Positions 51,241 to 64,000 are shown, numbered from the stretch's first letter. The stretch is 64,000 nucleotides of DNA from Amaranthus tricolor (GCF_026212465.1 NC_080048.1:20926160-20990159), one strand, 5' to 3'. The notes: generated by a model from the sequence alone, not told the origin. Program-made: numbers and translations.

Positions 51241-53943
51241 GTCATATGCTAGAAATTACGTGTTAAGTTGCGATTTTAAGGGTTTTTAAGCGTTTTTGGC
51301 ACTTTTGCACATAAAGTAGGTCAAACTTGGTTTGTTTTGCATGAAACATGACACAAAACTCTATTTGGTATAAATTATTGTTTTGAAGTGGTTTGAATTG
51401 TAAATCTTAGTCATATGCTAGAAATTACGTGTTAAGTTGCGATTTTAAGGGTTTTTAAGCGTTTTTGGCACTTTTGCGCATGAAGTAGCTCAAACACGGT
51501 TTTGTTTTTCACGAAACTTGGCACACAATACTATTTGGAATTGTTTATTGTGTTGAAGTGGTAAGAATTTTAAGTCATAGTCATGTGCTAGAAATTACGT
51601 GTTAAGTTGCGATTTTAAGGGTTTTTTAAGCGTTTTTGGCACTTTTGCGCATAAAGTAGCTCAAACTTAGTTTATTTTGCACGAAACTTGACCACAACTC
51701 TATTTGGCATATATTATTGTTTGGAAGTGGTTTGAATTGTAAAGCATAGTCATGCTAGAAATTACGTGTTAAGTTGTGATTTTAAGGGTTTTTAAGCGTT
51801 TTTGGCACTTTTGCACATAAAGTAGGTCAAACTTGGTTTGTTTTGCATGAAACATGACACAAAACTCTATTTGGTATAAATTATTGTTTTGAAGTGGTTA
51901 GAATTGTAAATCTTAGTCATATGTTAGAGATTACGTGTTAAGTTGTGATTTTAAGGGTTTTTTAAGCGTTTTTGGCACTTTTGCGCATAAAGTAGCTCAA
52001 ACTTAGTTTATTTTGCACGAAACTTGACCACAACTCTATTTGGCATATATTATTGTTTTGAAGTGGTTAGAATTGTAAAGCATAGTCATGCTAGAAAATA
52101 CGTGTTAAGTTGCGATTTTAAGGGTTTTTAAGCGTTTTTGGCACTTTTGCACATAAAGTAGGTCAAACTTGGTTTGTTTTCCACGAAACTTGACAAAGAA
52201 CTCTATTTGGTATATATTATTATATTGAAGTGGTTAGAATTATAAATTATACTCATATGCTAGAAATTACGTGTTATGTTGCGATTTTAAGGGTTTTTAA
52301 GCGTTTTTGGCACTTTTGCGCATAAAGTAGCTCAAACTTAGTTTATTTTGCACGAAACTTGACACAAAACTCTATGTGGTATATATTATGGTGTTGAAGG
52401 GGTTAGAATTGTAAATCATAGTCATATGCTAGAAATTACGTATTAAGTTGCGATTTTAGGGGTTTTTAAGCATTTTTGGCACTTTTGTGCATAAAGTAGC
52501 TCAAACTTGGTATGTTTTGCACGAAACTTGACACAGAACACTGTTTGGTATATATTATTGCGTTGAAGTGGTTAGAATTGTAAATCATAGTCATATGCTA
52601 GAAATTATGTGTTAAGTTGCGATTTTATGGGTTTTTAATCGTTTTTAGCACTTTTGCACATAAAGTAGCTCAAACTTGGTTTGTTTTGCACGAAACTTGA
52701 CACACAACTCTATTTGGTATATATTATTGTGTTGAAGTGGTTAGAATTGTAAATAGTAGTCATATGCTAGAAATTACGTGTTAAGTTGCGATTTTAAGGG
52801 TTTTTAAGCGTTTTTGGCACTTTTGCACATAAAGCAGGTCAAACTTGGTTTGTTTTGCATGAAACATGACACAAAACTCTATTTGGTATAAATTATTGTT
52901 TTGAAGTGGTTAGAATTGTAAATCTTAGTCATATGCTAGAAATTACGTGTTAAGTTGTGATTTTAAGGGTTTTTTAAGCGTTTTTGGCACTTTTGCGCAT
53001 AAAGTAGCTCAAACTTAGTTTTTTTTGCACGAAACTTGACACAAAACTCTATTTGGTATATATTATGGTTTTGAAGTGGTTAGAATTGTAAATCATAGTC
53101 ATATGCTAGAAATTACGTATTAAGTTGCGATTTTAGAGGTTTTTAAGCATTTTTGGCACTTTTGTGCATAAAGTAGCTCAAACTTGGTTTGTTTTGCACG
53201 AAACTTGACACAGAACACTGTTTGGTATATATTATTGTGTTGAATTTGTTAGACTTGTAAATCATAGTCATATGCTAGAAATTATGTGTTAAGTTGCGAT
53301 TTTGTGGGTTTTTAATCGTTTTTAGCACTTTTGCACATACAGTAGCTCAAACTTGGTTTTTTTTTGCACGAAACTTGACACACAACTCTATTTGGTATAT
53401 ATTATTGTGTTGAAGTGGTTAGAATTGTAAATAGTAGTCATATGCTAGAAATTACGTGTTAAGTTTCGATTTTAAGGGTTTTTAAGCGTTTTTGGCACTT
53501 TTGCGCATAAAGTAGCTTAAACTTGGTTTGTTTTGCACGAAACTTGGCACACAACACTATTTGGAATTTATTATTGTGTTGAAGTGGTAATAATTGTAAA
53601 TCCTAGTCATACGCTAGAAATTACGTGTTATGTTGCGAATTTAAGGGTTTTTAAGTGTTTTTGGCACTTTTGCGCATAAAGTAACTCATACTTGGTTTGT
53701 TTTGCATGAAACTTGACACACAACACTGTTTGGTATATATTATTGTGTTGAAGTGGTTAGAATGGTAAATCATAGTCATATACTAGAAATTATGTGTTAA
53801 GTTCCGATTTTAAGGGTTTTTAATCGTTTTTAGCACTTTTGCGCATAAAGTAGCTCAAACTTGGTTTGTTTTGCACGAAACTTGACACAGAACTCTATTT
53901 GGTATATATTATTATATTGAAGTGGTTAGAATTCTAAATTATA
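51241..53943 (-). repeat. 16-monomer HOR R1-R16, reference copy (2,703 bp)
   Basis: Sixteen distinguishable monomers start at 51,241 (R1), 51,410, 51,580, 51,749, 51,916, 52,085, 52,252, 52,421 (R8), 52,590, 52,759, 52,928, 53,098, 53,267, 53,437, 53,606 and 53,775 (R16). Lengths are 167-170 bp. Tags: R2 has AACACGGTTTTG; R3 and R5 have GACCACAACTC; R7 has CTATGTGG; R8 and R12 have CATTTTTGGCAC; R10 has AAAGCAGGTC; R12 has GAATTTGTTAGAC; R13 has ACATACAGTAGC; R15 has AGTAACTCATAC; R16 has AAGTTCCGATTTT. R1 recurs at 53,944 and 57,324. Confidence 0.9.
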
Positions 53944-56900
53944 GTCATATGCTAGAAATTACGTGTTAAGTTGCGATTTTAAGGGTTTTTAAGCGTTTTT
54001 GGCACTTTTGCACATAAAGTAGGTCAAACTTGGTTTGTTTTGCATGAAACATGACACAAAACTCTATTTGGTATAAATTATTGTTTTGAAGTGGTTTGAA
54101 TTGTAAATCTTAGTCATATGCTAGAAATTACGTGTTAAGTTGCGATTTTAAGGGTTTTTAAGCGTTTTTGGCACTTTTGCGCATGAAGTAGCTCAAACAC
54201 GGTTTTGTTTTTCACGAAACTTGGCACACAATACTATTTGGAGTTGTTTATTGTGTTGAAGTGGTAAGAATTTTAAGTCATAGTCATGTGCTAGAAATTA
54301 CGTGTTAAGTTGCGATTTTAAGGGTTTTTAAGCGTTTTTTGGCACTTTTGCGCATAAAGTAGCTCAAACTTAGTTTATTTTGCACGAAACTTGACCACAA
54401 CTCTATTTGGCATATATTATTGTTTGGAAGTGGTTTGAATTGTAAAGCATAGTCATGCTAGAAATTACGTGTTAAGTTGTGATTTTAAGGGTTTTTTAAG
54501 CGTTTTTTGGCACTTTTGCACATAAAGTAGGTCAAACTTGGTTTGTTTTGCATGAAACATGACACAAAACTCTATTTGGTATAAATTATTGTTTTGAAGT
54601 GGTTAGAATTGTAAATCTTAGTCATATGCTAGAGATTACGTGTTAAGTTGTGATTTTAAGGGTTTTTAAGCGTTTTTGGCACTTTTGCGCATAAAGTAGC
54701 TCAAACTTAGTTTATTTTGCACGAAACTTGACCACAACTCTATTTGGCATATATTATTGTTTTGAAGTGGTTAGAATTGTAAAGCATAGTCATGCTAGAA
54801 AATACGTGTTAAGTTGCGATTTTAAGGGTTTTTAAGCGTTTTTGGCACTTTTGCACATAAAGTAGGTCAAACTTGGTTTGTTTTGCACGAAACTTGACAA
54901 AGAACTCTATTTGGTATATATTATTATATTGAAGTGGTTAGAATTATAAATTATACTCATATGCTAGAAATTACGTGTTATGTTGCGATTTTAAGGGTTT
55001 TTAAGCGTTTTTGGCACTTTTGCGCATAAAGTAGCTCAAACTTAGTTTATTTTGCACGAAACTTGACACAAAACTCTATGTGGTATATATTATGGTGTTG
55101 AAGGGGTTAGAATTGTAAATCATAGTCATATGCTAGAAATTACGTATTAAGTTGCGATTTTAGGGGTTTTTAAGCATTTTTGGCACTTTTGTGCATAAAG
55201 TAGCTCAAACTTGGTATGTTTTGCACGAAACTTGACACAGAACACTGTTTGGTATATATTATTGCGTTGAAGTGGTTAGAATTGTAAATCATAGTCATAT
55301 GCTAGAAATTATGTGTTAAGTTGCGATTTTATGGGTTTTTAATCGTTTTTAGCACTTTTGCACATAAAGTAGCTCAAACTTGGTTTGTTTTGCACGAAAC
55401 TTGACACACAACTCTATTTGGTATATATTATTGTGTTGAAGTGGTTAGAATTGTAAATAGTAGTCATATGCTAGAAATTACGTGTTAAGTTGCGATTTTA
55501 AGGGTTTTTAAGCGTTTTTCGCACTTTTGCACATAAAGCAGGTCAAACTTGGTTTGTTTTGCATGAAACATGACACAAAACTCTATTTGGTATAAATTAT
55601 TGTTTTGAAGTGGTTAGAATTGTAAATCTTAGTCATATGCTAGAGATTACGTGTTAAGTTGTGATTTTAAGGGTTTTTAAGCGTTTTTGGCACTTTTGCG
55701 CATAAAGTAGCTCAAACTTAGTTTTTTTTGCACGAAACTTGACACAAAACTCTATTTGGTATATATTATGGTGTTGAAGTGGTTAGAAATGTAAATCATA
55801 GTCATATGCTAGAAATTACGTATTAAGTTGCGATTTTAGGGGTTTTTAAGCATTTTTGGCACTTTTGTGCATAAAGTAGCTCAAACTTGGTTTGTTTTGC
55901 ACGAAACTTGACACAGAACACTGTTTGGTATATATTATTGCGTTGAAGTGGTTAGAATTGTAAATCATAGTCATATGCTAGAAATTATGTGTTAAGTTGC
56001 GATTTTATGGGTTTTTAATCGTTTTTAGCACTTTTGCACATAAAGTAGCTCAAACTTGGTTTGTTTTGCACGAAACTTGACACACAACTCTATTTGGTAT
56101 ATATTATTGTGTTGAAGTGGTTAGAATTGTAAATAGTAGTCATATGCTAGAAATTACGTGTTAAGTTGCGATTTTAAGGGTTTTTAAGCGTTTTTGGCAC
56201 TTTTGCACATAAAGCAGGTCAAACTTGGTTTGTTTTGCATGAAACATGACACAAAACTCTATTTGGTATAAATTATTGTTTTGAAGTGGTTAGAATTGTA
56301 AATCTTAGTCATATGCTAGAAATTACGTGTTAAGTTGTGATTTTAAGGGTTTTTAAGCGTTTTTTGGCACTTTTGCGCATAAAGTAGCTCAAACTTAGTT
56401 TTTTTTTGCACGAAACTTGACACAAAACTCTATTTGGTATATATTATGGTTTTGAAGTGGTTAGAATTGTAAATCATAGTCATATGCTAGAAATTACGTA
56501 TTAAGTTGCGATTTTAGAGGTTTTTAAGCATTTTTGGCACTTTTGTGCATAAAGTAGCTCAAACTTGGTTTGTTTTGCACGAAACTTGACACAGAACACT
56601 GTTTGGTATATATTATTGTGTTGAATTTGTTAGACTTGTAAATCATAGTCATATGCTAGAAATTATGTGTTAAGTTGCGATTTTGTGGGTTTTTAATCGT
56701 TTTTAGCACTTTTGCACATACAGTAGCTCAAACTTGGTTTTTTTTTGCACGAAACTTGACACACAACTCTATTTGGTATATATTATTGTGTTGAAGTGGT
56801 TAGAATTGTAAATAGTAGTCATATGCTAGAAATTACGTGTTAAGTTTCGATTTTAAGGGTTTTTAAGCGTTTTTGGCACTTTTGCGCATAAAGTAGCTTA

Positions 56901-57323
56901 AACTTGGTTTGTTTTGCACGAAACTTGGCACACAACACTATTTGGAATTTATTATTGTGTTGAAGTGGTAATAATTGTAAATCCTAGTCATACGCTAGAA
57001 ATTACGTGTTATGTTGCGAATTTAAGGGTTTTAAGTGTTTTTGGCACTTTTGCGCATAAAGTAACTCATACTTGGTTTGTTTTGCATGAAACTTGACACA
57101 CAACACTGTTTGGTATATATTATTGTGTTGAAGTGGTTAGAATGGTAAATGATAGTCATATACTAGAAATTATGTGTTAAGTTCCGATTTTAAGGGTTTT
57201 TAATCGTTTTTAGCACTTTTGCGCATAAAGTAGCTCAAACTTGGTTTGTTTTGCACGAAACTTGACACAGAACTCTATTTGGTATATATTATTATATTGA
57301 AGTGGTTAGAATTCTAAATTATA
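53944..57323 (-). repeat. HOR copy expanded to 20 monomers (3,380 bp)
   Basis: It has the same R1-R16 order with four extra monomers at 55,463-56,138. Marks line up at both ends: AACACGGTTTTG near 54,196 and GAATTTGTTAGAC near 56,622, 2,703 bp and 3,381 bp beyond those of the reference copy. The open frame at 56,914-57,096 in R14-R15 is a chance product of one missing T (AAGGGTTTTAAGTG in place of AAGGGTTTTTAAGTG near 57,027). Confidence 0.88.
55463..56138 (-). repeat. Four-monomer insertion inside the R HOR (676 bp)
   Basis: After R9 this copy shows R10, an R11-like monomer ending TAGAAATGTAAATC, an R8-like monomer and an R9 monomer, and only then the normal R10 at 56,139. The inserted block begins and ends at equivalent points, so one unequal exchange between monomers four units apart explains it. 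The TAGAAATGTAAATC variant is also in the 24-monomer HOR near 47,990, so that pattern was available as donor. Confidence 0.82.
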
Positions 57324-59044
57324 GTCATATGCTAGAAATTACGTGTTAAGTTGCGATTTTAAGGGTTTTTAAGCGTTTTTGGCACTTTTGCACATAAAGT
57401 AGGTCAAACTTGGTTTGTTTTGCATGAAACATGACACAAAACTCTATTTGGTATAAATTATTGTTTTGAAGTGGTTTGAATTGTAAATCTTAGTCATATG
57501 CTAGAAATTACGTGTTAAGTTGCGATTTTAAGGGTTTTTAAGCGTTTTTGGCACTTTTGCGCATGAAGTAGCTCAAACACGGTTTTGTTTTTCACGAAAC
57601 TTGGCACACAATACTATTTGGAATTGTTTATTGTGTTGAAGTGGTAAGAATTTTAAGTCATAGTCATGTGCTAGAAATTACGTGTTAAGTTGCGATTTTA
57701 AGGGTTTTTAAGCGTTTTTGGCACTTTTGCGCATAAAGTAGCTCAAACTTAGTTTATTTTGCACGAAACTTGACCACAACTCTATTTGGCATATATTATT
57801 GTTTGGAAGTGGTTTGAATTGTAAAGCATAGTCATGCTAGAAATTACGTGTTAAGTTGTGATTTTAAGGGTTTTTAAGCGTTTTTGGCACTTTTGCACAT
57901 AAAGTAGGTCAAACTTGGTTTGTTTTGCATGAAACATGACACAAAACTCTATTTGGTATAAATTATTGTTTTGAAGTGGTTAGAATTGTAAATCTTAGTC
58001 ATATGCTAGAGATTACGTGTTAAGTTGTGATTTTAAGGGTTTTTAAGCGTTTTTGGCACTTTTGCGCATAAAGTAGCTCAAACTTAGTTTATTTTGCACG
58101 AAACTTGACCACAACTCTATTTGGCATATATTATTGTTTTGAAGTGGTTAGAATTGTAAAGCATAGTCATGCTAGAAAATACGTGTTAAGTTGCGATTTT
58201 AAGGGTTTTTAAGCGTTTTTGGCACTTTTGCACATAAAGTAGGTCAAACTTGGTTTGTTTTGCACGAAACTTGACAAAGAACTCTATTTGGTATATATTA
58301 TTATATTGAAGTGGTTAGAATTATAAATTATACTCATATGCTAGAAATTACGTGTTATGTTGCGATTTTAAGGGTTTTTAAGCGTTTTTGGCACTTTTGC
58401 GCATAAAGTAGCTCAAACTTAGTTTATTTTGCACGAAACTTGACACAAAACTCTATGTGGTATATATTATGGTGTTGAAGGGGTTAGAATTGTAAATCAT
58501 AGTCATATGCTAGAAATTACGTATTAAGTTGCGATTTTAGGGGTTTTTAAGCATTTTTGGCACTTTTGTGCATAAAGTAGCTCAAACTTGGTATGTTTTG
58601 CACGAAACTTGACACAGAACACTGTTTGGTATATATTATTGCGTTGAAGTGGTTAGAATTGTAAATCATAGTCATATGCTAGAAATTATGTGTTAAGTTG
58701 CGATTTTATGGGTTTTTAATCGTTTTTAGCACTTTTGCACATAAAGTAGCTCAAACTTGGTTTGTTTTGCACGAAACTTGACACACAACTCTATTTGGTA
58801 TATATTATTGTGTTGAAGTGGTTAGAATTGTAAATAGTAGTCATATGCTAGAAATTACGTGTTAAGTTGCGATTTTAAGGGTTTTTAAGCGTTTTTGGCA
58901 CTTTTGCACATAAAGCAGGTCAAACTTGGTTTGTTTTGCATGAAACATGACACAAAACTCTATTTGGTATAAATTATTGTTTTGAAGTGGTTAGAATTGT
59001 AAATCTTAGTCATATGCTAGAAATTACGTGTTAAGTTGTGATTT
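57324..59044 (-). repeat. HOR R1-R11 segment, third copy
   Basis: R1 to R10 and the first part of R11 follow in the reference order from 57,324, with AACACGGTTTTG near 57,576. The unit then passes into the 14-monomer repeats, so the third 16-monomer copy is not completed in the standard order. Confidence 0.83.
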
Positions 59045-61406
59045 TAAGGGTTTTTAAGCGTTTTTGGCACTTTTGCGCATAAAGTAGCTCAAACTTAGTT
59101 TTTTTTGCACGAAACTTGACACAAAACTCTATTTGGTATATATTATGGTTTTGAAGTGGTTAGAATTGTAAATCATAGTCATATGCTAGAAATTACGTAT
59201 TAAGTTGCGATTTTAGGGGTTTTTAAGCATTTTTGGCACTTTTGTGCATAAAGTAGCTCAAACTTGGTTTGTTTTGCACGAAACTTGACACAGAACACTG
59301 TTTGGTATATATTATTGTGTTGAATTTGTTAGACTTGTAAATCATAGTCATATGCTAGAAATTATGTGTTAAGTTGCGATTTCGTGGGTTTTTAATCGTT
59401 TTTAGCACTTTTGCACATACAGTAGCTCAAACTTGGTTTTTTTTGCACGAAACTTGACACACAACTCTATTTGGTATATATTATTGTGTTGAAGTGGTTA
59501 GAATTGTAAATAGTAGTCATATGCTAGAAATTACGTGTTAAGTTTCGATTTTAAGGGTTTTTAAGCGTTTTTGGCACTTTTGCGCATAAAGTAGCTTAAA
59601 CTTGGTTTGTTTTGCACGAAACTTGGCACACAACACTATTTGGAATTTATCATTGTGTTGAAGTGGTAATAATTGTAAATCCTAGTCATACGCTAGAAAT
59701 TACATGTTATGTTGCGAATTTAAGGGTTTTTAAGCGTTTTTGGCACTTTTGCGCATAAAGTAACTCAGACTTGGTTTGTTATGCACGAAACATGACACAC
59801 AAAACTGTTTGGTATATATTATTGTGTTGCAGTGGTTAGAATTGTAAATCATAGTCATATACTAGAAATTACGTGTTAAGTTCCGATTTTAAGGGTTTTT
59901 AAGCGTTTTTGGCACTTTTGCGCATAAAGTAGCTTAAACTTGGTTTGTTTTGCACGAAACATGGCACACAACACTATTTGGAATTTATTATTGTGTTGAA
60001 GTGGTAATAATTGTAAATCCTAGTCATACGCTAGAAATTACGTGTTATGTTGCGAATTTAAGGGTTTTTAAGCGTTTTTGGCACTTTTGCGCATAAAGTA
60101 ACTCAGACTTGGTTTGTTTTGCACGAAACTTGACACACAACACTGTTTGGTATATATTTTTGCGTTGAAGTGGTTAGAATTGTAAATCATAGTCATATGC
60201 TAGAAATTATGTGTTAAGTTGCGATTTTATGGGTTTTTAATCGTTTTTAGCACTTTTGCACATAAAGTAGCTCAAACTTGGTTTGTTTTGCACCAAACTT
60301 AACACACAACTCTATTTGGTATATATTATTGTGTTGAAGTGGTTAGAATTGTAAATAGTAGTCATATGCTAGAAATTTCGTGTTAAGTTGCGATTTTAAG
60401 GGTTTTTAAGCGTTTTTGGCACTTTTGCGCATAAAGTAGCTTAAACTTGGTTTGTTTTGCATGAAACTTGGCAAACAACACTATTTGGAATTTATTATTG
60501 TGTTGAAGTGGTAATAATTGTAAATCCTAGTCATACGCTAGAAATTACGTGTTATGTTGCGAATTTAAGGGTTTTTAAGCGTTTTTGGCACTTTTGCGCA
60601 TAAAGTAACTCAGACTTGGTTTGTTTTGCACGAAACTTGACACACAACACTGTTTGGTATATATTATTGTGTTGAAGTGGTTAGAATGGTAAATCATAGT
60701 CATATACTAGAAATTACGTGTTAAGTTCCGATTTTAAGGGTTGTTAATCGTTTTTAGCACTTTTGCGCATAAAGTAGCTCAAACTTGGTTTGTTTTGCAC
60801 GAAACTTGACAAAGACCTCTATTTGGTATATATTATTATATTGAAGTGGTTAGAATTATAAATTATAGTCATATGCTAGAAATTACGTGTTATGTTGCGA
60901 TTTTAAGGGTTTTTAAGCGTTTTTGGCACTTTTGCACATAAAGTAGGTCAAACTTGGTTTGTTTTGCATGAAACATGACACAAAACTCTATTTGGTATAA
61001 ATTATTGTTTTGAAGTGGTTAGAATTGTAAATCTTAGTCATATGCTAGAAATTACGTGTTAAGTTGCGATTTTAAGGGTTTTTAAGCGTTTTTGGCACTT
61101 TTGCGCATAAAGTAGCTCAAACTTAGTTTATTTTGCACGAAACTTGACCACAACTCTATTTGGCATATATTATTGTTTTGAAGTGGTTAGAATTGTAAAG
61201 ATAGTCATGCTAGAAAATACGTGTTAAGTTGCGATTTTAAGGGTTTTTAAGCGTTTTTGGCACTTTTGCACATAAAGTAGGTCAAACTTGGTTTGTTTTG
61301 CACGAAACTTGACAAAGAACTCTATTTGGTATATATTATTATATTGAAGTGGTTAGAATTATAAATTATACTCATATGCTAGAAATTACGTGTTATGTTG
61401 CGATTT
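59045..61406 (-). repeat. 14-monomer HOR, copy 1 (2,362 bp)
   Basis: Marks here recur 2,362-2,363 bp later: GAATTTGTTAGAC (59,323 and 61,685), ATTTCGTGGG (about 59,382 and 61,742), TTGTTATGCACGAAAC (about 59,778 and 62,140) and TGTAAAGATAG (61,196 and 63,559). The unit keeps R11-R15, then alternates R14/R15-like and R9-like monomers, then R16 and R5-R7-like monomers. Differences from copy 2 include GTTGCAGTGG near 59,828 and GCACCAAACTTAACAC near 60,291. Confidence 0.87.
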
Positions 61407-63768
61407 TAAGGGTTTTTAAGCGTTTTTGGCACTTTTGCGCATAAAGTAGCTCAAACTTAGTTTTTTTTGCACGAAACTTGACACAAAACTCTATTTGGTA
61501 TATATTATGGTTTTGAAGTGGTTAGAATTGTAAATCATAGTCATATGCTAGAAATTACGTATTAAGTTGCGATTTTAGGGGTTTTTAAGCATTTTTGGCA
61601 CTTTTGTGCATAAAGTAGCTCAAACTTGGTTTGTTTTGCACGAAACTTGACACAGAACACTGTTTGGTATATATTATTGTGTTGAATTTGTTAGACTTGT
61701 AAATCATAGTCATATGCTAGAAATTATGTGTTAAGTTGCGATTTCGTGGGTTTTTAATCGTTTTTAGCACTTTTGCACATACAGTAGCTCAAACTTGGTT
61801 TTTTTTGCACGAAACTTGACACACAACTCTATTTGGTATATATTATTGTGTTGAAGTGGTTAGAATTGTAAATAGTAGTCATATGCTAGAAATTACGTGT
61901 TAAGTTTCGATTTTAAGGGTTTTTAAGCGTTTTTGGCACTTTTGCGCATAAAGTAGCTTAAACTTGGTTTGTTTTGCACGAAACTTGGCACACAACACTA
62001 TTTGGAATTTATCATTGTGTTGAAGTGGTAATAATTGTAAATCCTAGTCATACGCTAGAAATTACATGTTATGTTGCGAATTTAAGGGTTTTTAAGCGTT
62101 TTTGGCACTTTTGCGCATAAAGTAACTCAGACTTGGTTTGTTATGCACGAAACATGACACACAAAACTGTTTGGTATATATTATTGTGTTGAAGTGGTTA
62201 GAATTGTAAATCATAGTCATATACTAGAAATTACGTGTTAAGTTCCGATTTTAAGGGTTTTTAAGCGTTTTTGGCACTTTTGCGCATAAAGTAGCTTAAA
62301 CTTGGTTTGTTTTGCACGAAACATGGCACACAACACTATTTGGAATTTATTATTGTGTTGAAGTGGTAATAATTGTAAATCCTAGTCATACGCTAGAAAT
62401 TACGTGTTATGTTGCGAATTTAAGGGTTTTTAAGCGTTTTTGGCACTTTTGCGCATAAAGTAACTCAGACTTGGTTTGTTTTGCACGAAACATGACACAC
62501 AACACTGTTTGGTATATATTTTTGCGTTGAAGTGGTTAGAATTGTAAATCATAGTCATATGCTAGAAATTATGTGTTAAGTTGCGATTTTATGGGTTTTT
62601 AATCGTTTTTAGCACTTTTGCACATAAAGTAGCTCAAACTTGGTTTGTTTTGCACGAAACTTGACACACAACTCTATTTGGTATATATTATTGTGTTGAA
62701 GTGGTTAGAATTGTAAATAGTAGTCATATGCTAGAAATTTCGTGTTAAGTTGCGATTTTAAGGGTTTTTAAGCGTTTTTGGCACTTTTGCGCATAAAGTA
62801 GCTTAAACTTGGTTTGTTTTGCACGAAACTTGGCAAACAACACTATTTGGAATTTATTATTGTGTTGAAGTGGTAATAATTGTAAATCCTAGTCATACGC
62901 TAGAAATTACGTGTTATGTTGCGAATTTAAGGGTTTTTAAGCGTTTTTTGGCACTTTTGCGCATAAAGTAACTCAGACTTGGTTTGTTTTGCACGAAACT
63001 TGACACACAACACTGTTTGGTATATATTATTGTGTTGAAGTGGTTAGAATGGTAAATCATAGTCATATACTAGAAATTACGTGTTAAGTTCCGATTTTAA
63101 GGGTTGTTAATCGTTTTTAGCACTTTTGCGCATAAAGTAGCTCAAACTTGGTTTGTTTTGCACGAAACTTGACAAAGACCTCTATTTGGTATATATTATT
63201 ATATTGAAGTGGTTAGAATTATAAATTATAGTCATATGCTAGAAATTACGTGTTATGTTGCGATTTTTAAGGGTTTTTAAGCGTTTTTGGCACTTTTGCA
63301 CATAAAGTAGGTCAAACTTGGTTTGTTTTGCATGAAACATGACACAAAACTCTATTTGGTATAAATTATTGTTTTGAAGTGGTTAGAATTGTAAATCTTA
63401 GTCATATGCTAGAAATTACGTGTTAAGTTGCGATTTTAAGGGTTTTTAAGCGTTTTTGGCACTTTTGCGCATAAAGTAGCTCAAACTTAGTTTATTTTGC
63501 ACGAAACTTGACCACAACTCTATTTGGCATATATTATTGTTTTGAAGTGGTTAGAATTGTAAAGATAGTCATGCTAGAAAATACGTGTTAAGTTTGCGAT
63601 TTTAAGGGTTTTTTTAAGCGTTTTTGGCACTTTTGCACATAAAGTAGGTCAAACTTGGTTTGTTTTGCACGAAACTTGACAAAGAACTCTATTTGGTATA
63701 TATTATTATATTGAAGTGGTTAGAATTATAAATTATACTCATATGCTAGAAATTACGTGTTATGTTGC
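61407..63768 (-). repeat. 14-monomer HOR, copy 2 (2,362 bp)
   Basis: This is the tandem sister of the preceding unit. After about 63,828 the sequence follows R7 (CTATGTGG) and R8, not the R11 that a third 14-monomer copy would need, so the 14-monomer array is only two copies long here. The last 750 bases have additional T-run and G-run length changes (near 62,946, 63,263, 63,594 and 63,610) not seen in copy 1. Confidence 0.86.
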
Positions 63769-64000
63769 GATTTTAAGGGTTTTTAAGCGTTTTTGGCACT
63801 TTTGCGCATAAAGTAGCTCAAACTTAGTTTATTTTGCACGAAACTTGACACAAAACTCTATGTGGTATATATTATGGTGTTGAAGGGGTTAGAATTGTAA
63901 ATCATAGTCATATGCTAGAAATTACGTATTAAGTTGCGATTTTAGGGGTTTTTAAGCATTTTTGGCACTTTTGTGCATAAAGTAGCTCAAACTTGGTATG
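63769..64000 (-). repeat. Terminal R7-R8 monomers, cut by window edge
   Basis: One monomer has the R7 tag CTATGTGG with TTGAAGGGG, and a partial R8 monomer follows with the TTTAGGG-containing tract and TTGGTATG at the edge. The array evidently continues beyond the window. Confidence 0.85.

Larger units (their letters stand above)
47054..64000 (-). repeat. Right satellite arm, about 100 monomers of ~169 bp in inverted orientation
   Basis: The same monomer family continues but is read as the reverse complement: the landmark appears as GCTAGAAATTACGTG followed by AAGGGTTTTTAAGCG. Monomers are mostly 167-171 bp. The subtypes (R1-R16) are not reverse complements of the left T1-T5 types. They are closer to left family B, sharing for example the GAACTCTATTTGG and TATATTGAAGTGG variants (as reverse complements). 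So this arm is a distinct, separately homogenised block and not an inverted copy of the left arm. It runs off the right edge in mid-monomer. Confidence 0.98.

Noticed and set aside
56914..57096. Plus-strand 60-codon open frame in the right arm
   Set aside because: It results from one missing T in the AAGGGTTTT tract of a single monomer; the equivalent monomers at 53.5 and 59.6 kb do not keep it.
1..64000. CRISPR array
   Set aside because: The period is about 168 bp and the whole unit is repeated, with no short repeats separated by unique spacers.
47054..64000. Right arm as a large palindromic copy of the left arm
   Set aside because: Monomer subtypes and HOR order differ between arms; only the general monomer family is shared.
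1..64000. Identification as a named published centromeric satellite or a particular species
   Set aside because: The monomer does not match a satellite I can recall with certainty; a database search with one monomer would settle it.

Overview
The whole window is tandemly repeated satellite DNA. I found no gene, RNA gene, CRISPR array or recognisable transposon. The unit is an AT-rich monomer of about 168 bp (mostly 165-171 bp; one typical monomer counted by hand is about 33% G+C). Roughly 280 monomers lie left of a 100-N gap at 46,954-47,053 and roughly 100 lie right of it. Megabase satellite arrays of nucleosome-sized units are typical of centromeric or pericentromeric heterochromatin in eukaryotes, most often plants or animals. 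I favour a plant chromosome assembly, but I cannot name the species or match the monomer to a published satellite from memory.

Layout. All monomers from 1 to 46,953 read in one orientation (called + here, the strand carrying CACGTAATTTCTAGC). All monomers from 47,054 to 64,000 read in the opposite orientation. The flip coincides exactly with the N gap. The left arm holds two interleaved subfamilies. Family A (about 1-24,590, and an island at about 40,440-43,922) derives from a five-monomer higher-order repeat (HOR) called T1-T5, period about 838 bp. Family B (about 24,590-40,440 and 43,923-46,953) has different, more diverged monomers. The right arm is a third subfamily, with a 16-monomer HOR (R1-R16, about 2,703 bp) and 20-, 24- and 14-monomer derivatives.

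How it evolved, as read from shared variants. Successive segmental tandem duplications of very different sizes overlap one another: 2, 5, 8, 10, 14, 16, 21, 29 and 42 monomers (337, 837, 1,340, 1,666, 2,362, 2,679, 3,551, 4,853 and about 7,067 bp). Copies inspected by eye differ at only a handful of sites, so they are recent. Crossovers fall inside monomers but in register, as expected of unequal exchange or break-induced replication between misaligned monomers. Small deletions (23 bp, 11 bp and others) act as markers that were carried along by these duplications.

Technical cautions. The inversion sits exactly on an assembly gap, so it may be a scaffolding error. Two patches (about 37,200-38,920 and 40,430-41,600) carry clusters of one-base indels absent from their sister copies, which look like uncorrected read errors. 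All open reading frames of 60-89 codons are by-products of the monomer sequence, explained by one 171-bp (57-codon) monomer type that happens to lack stops on the minus strand.
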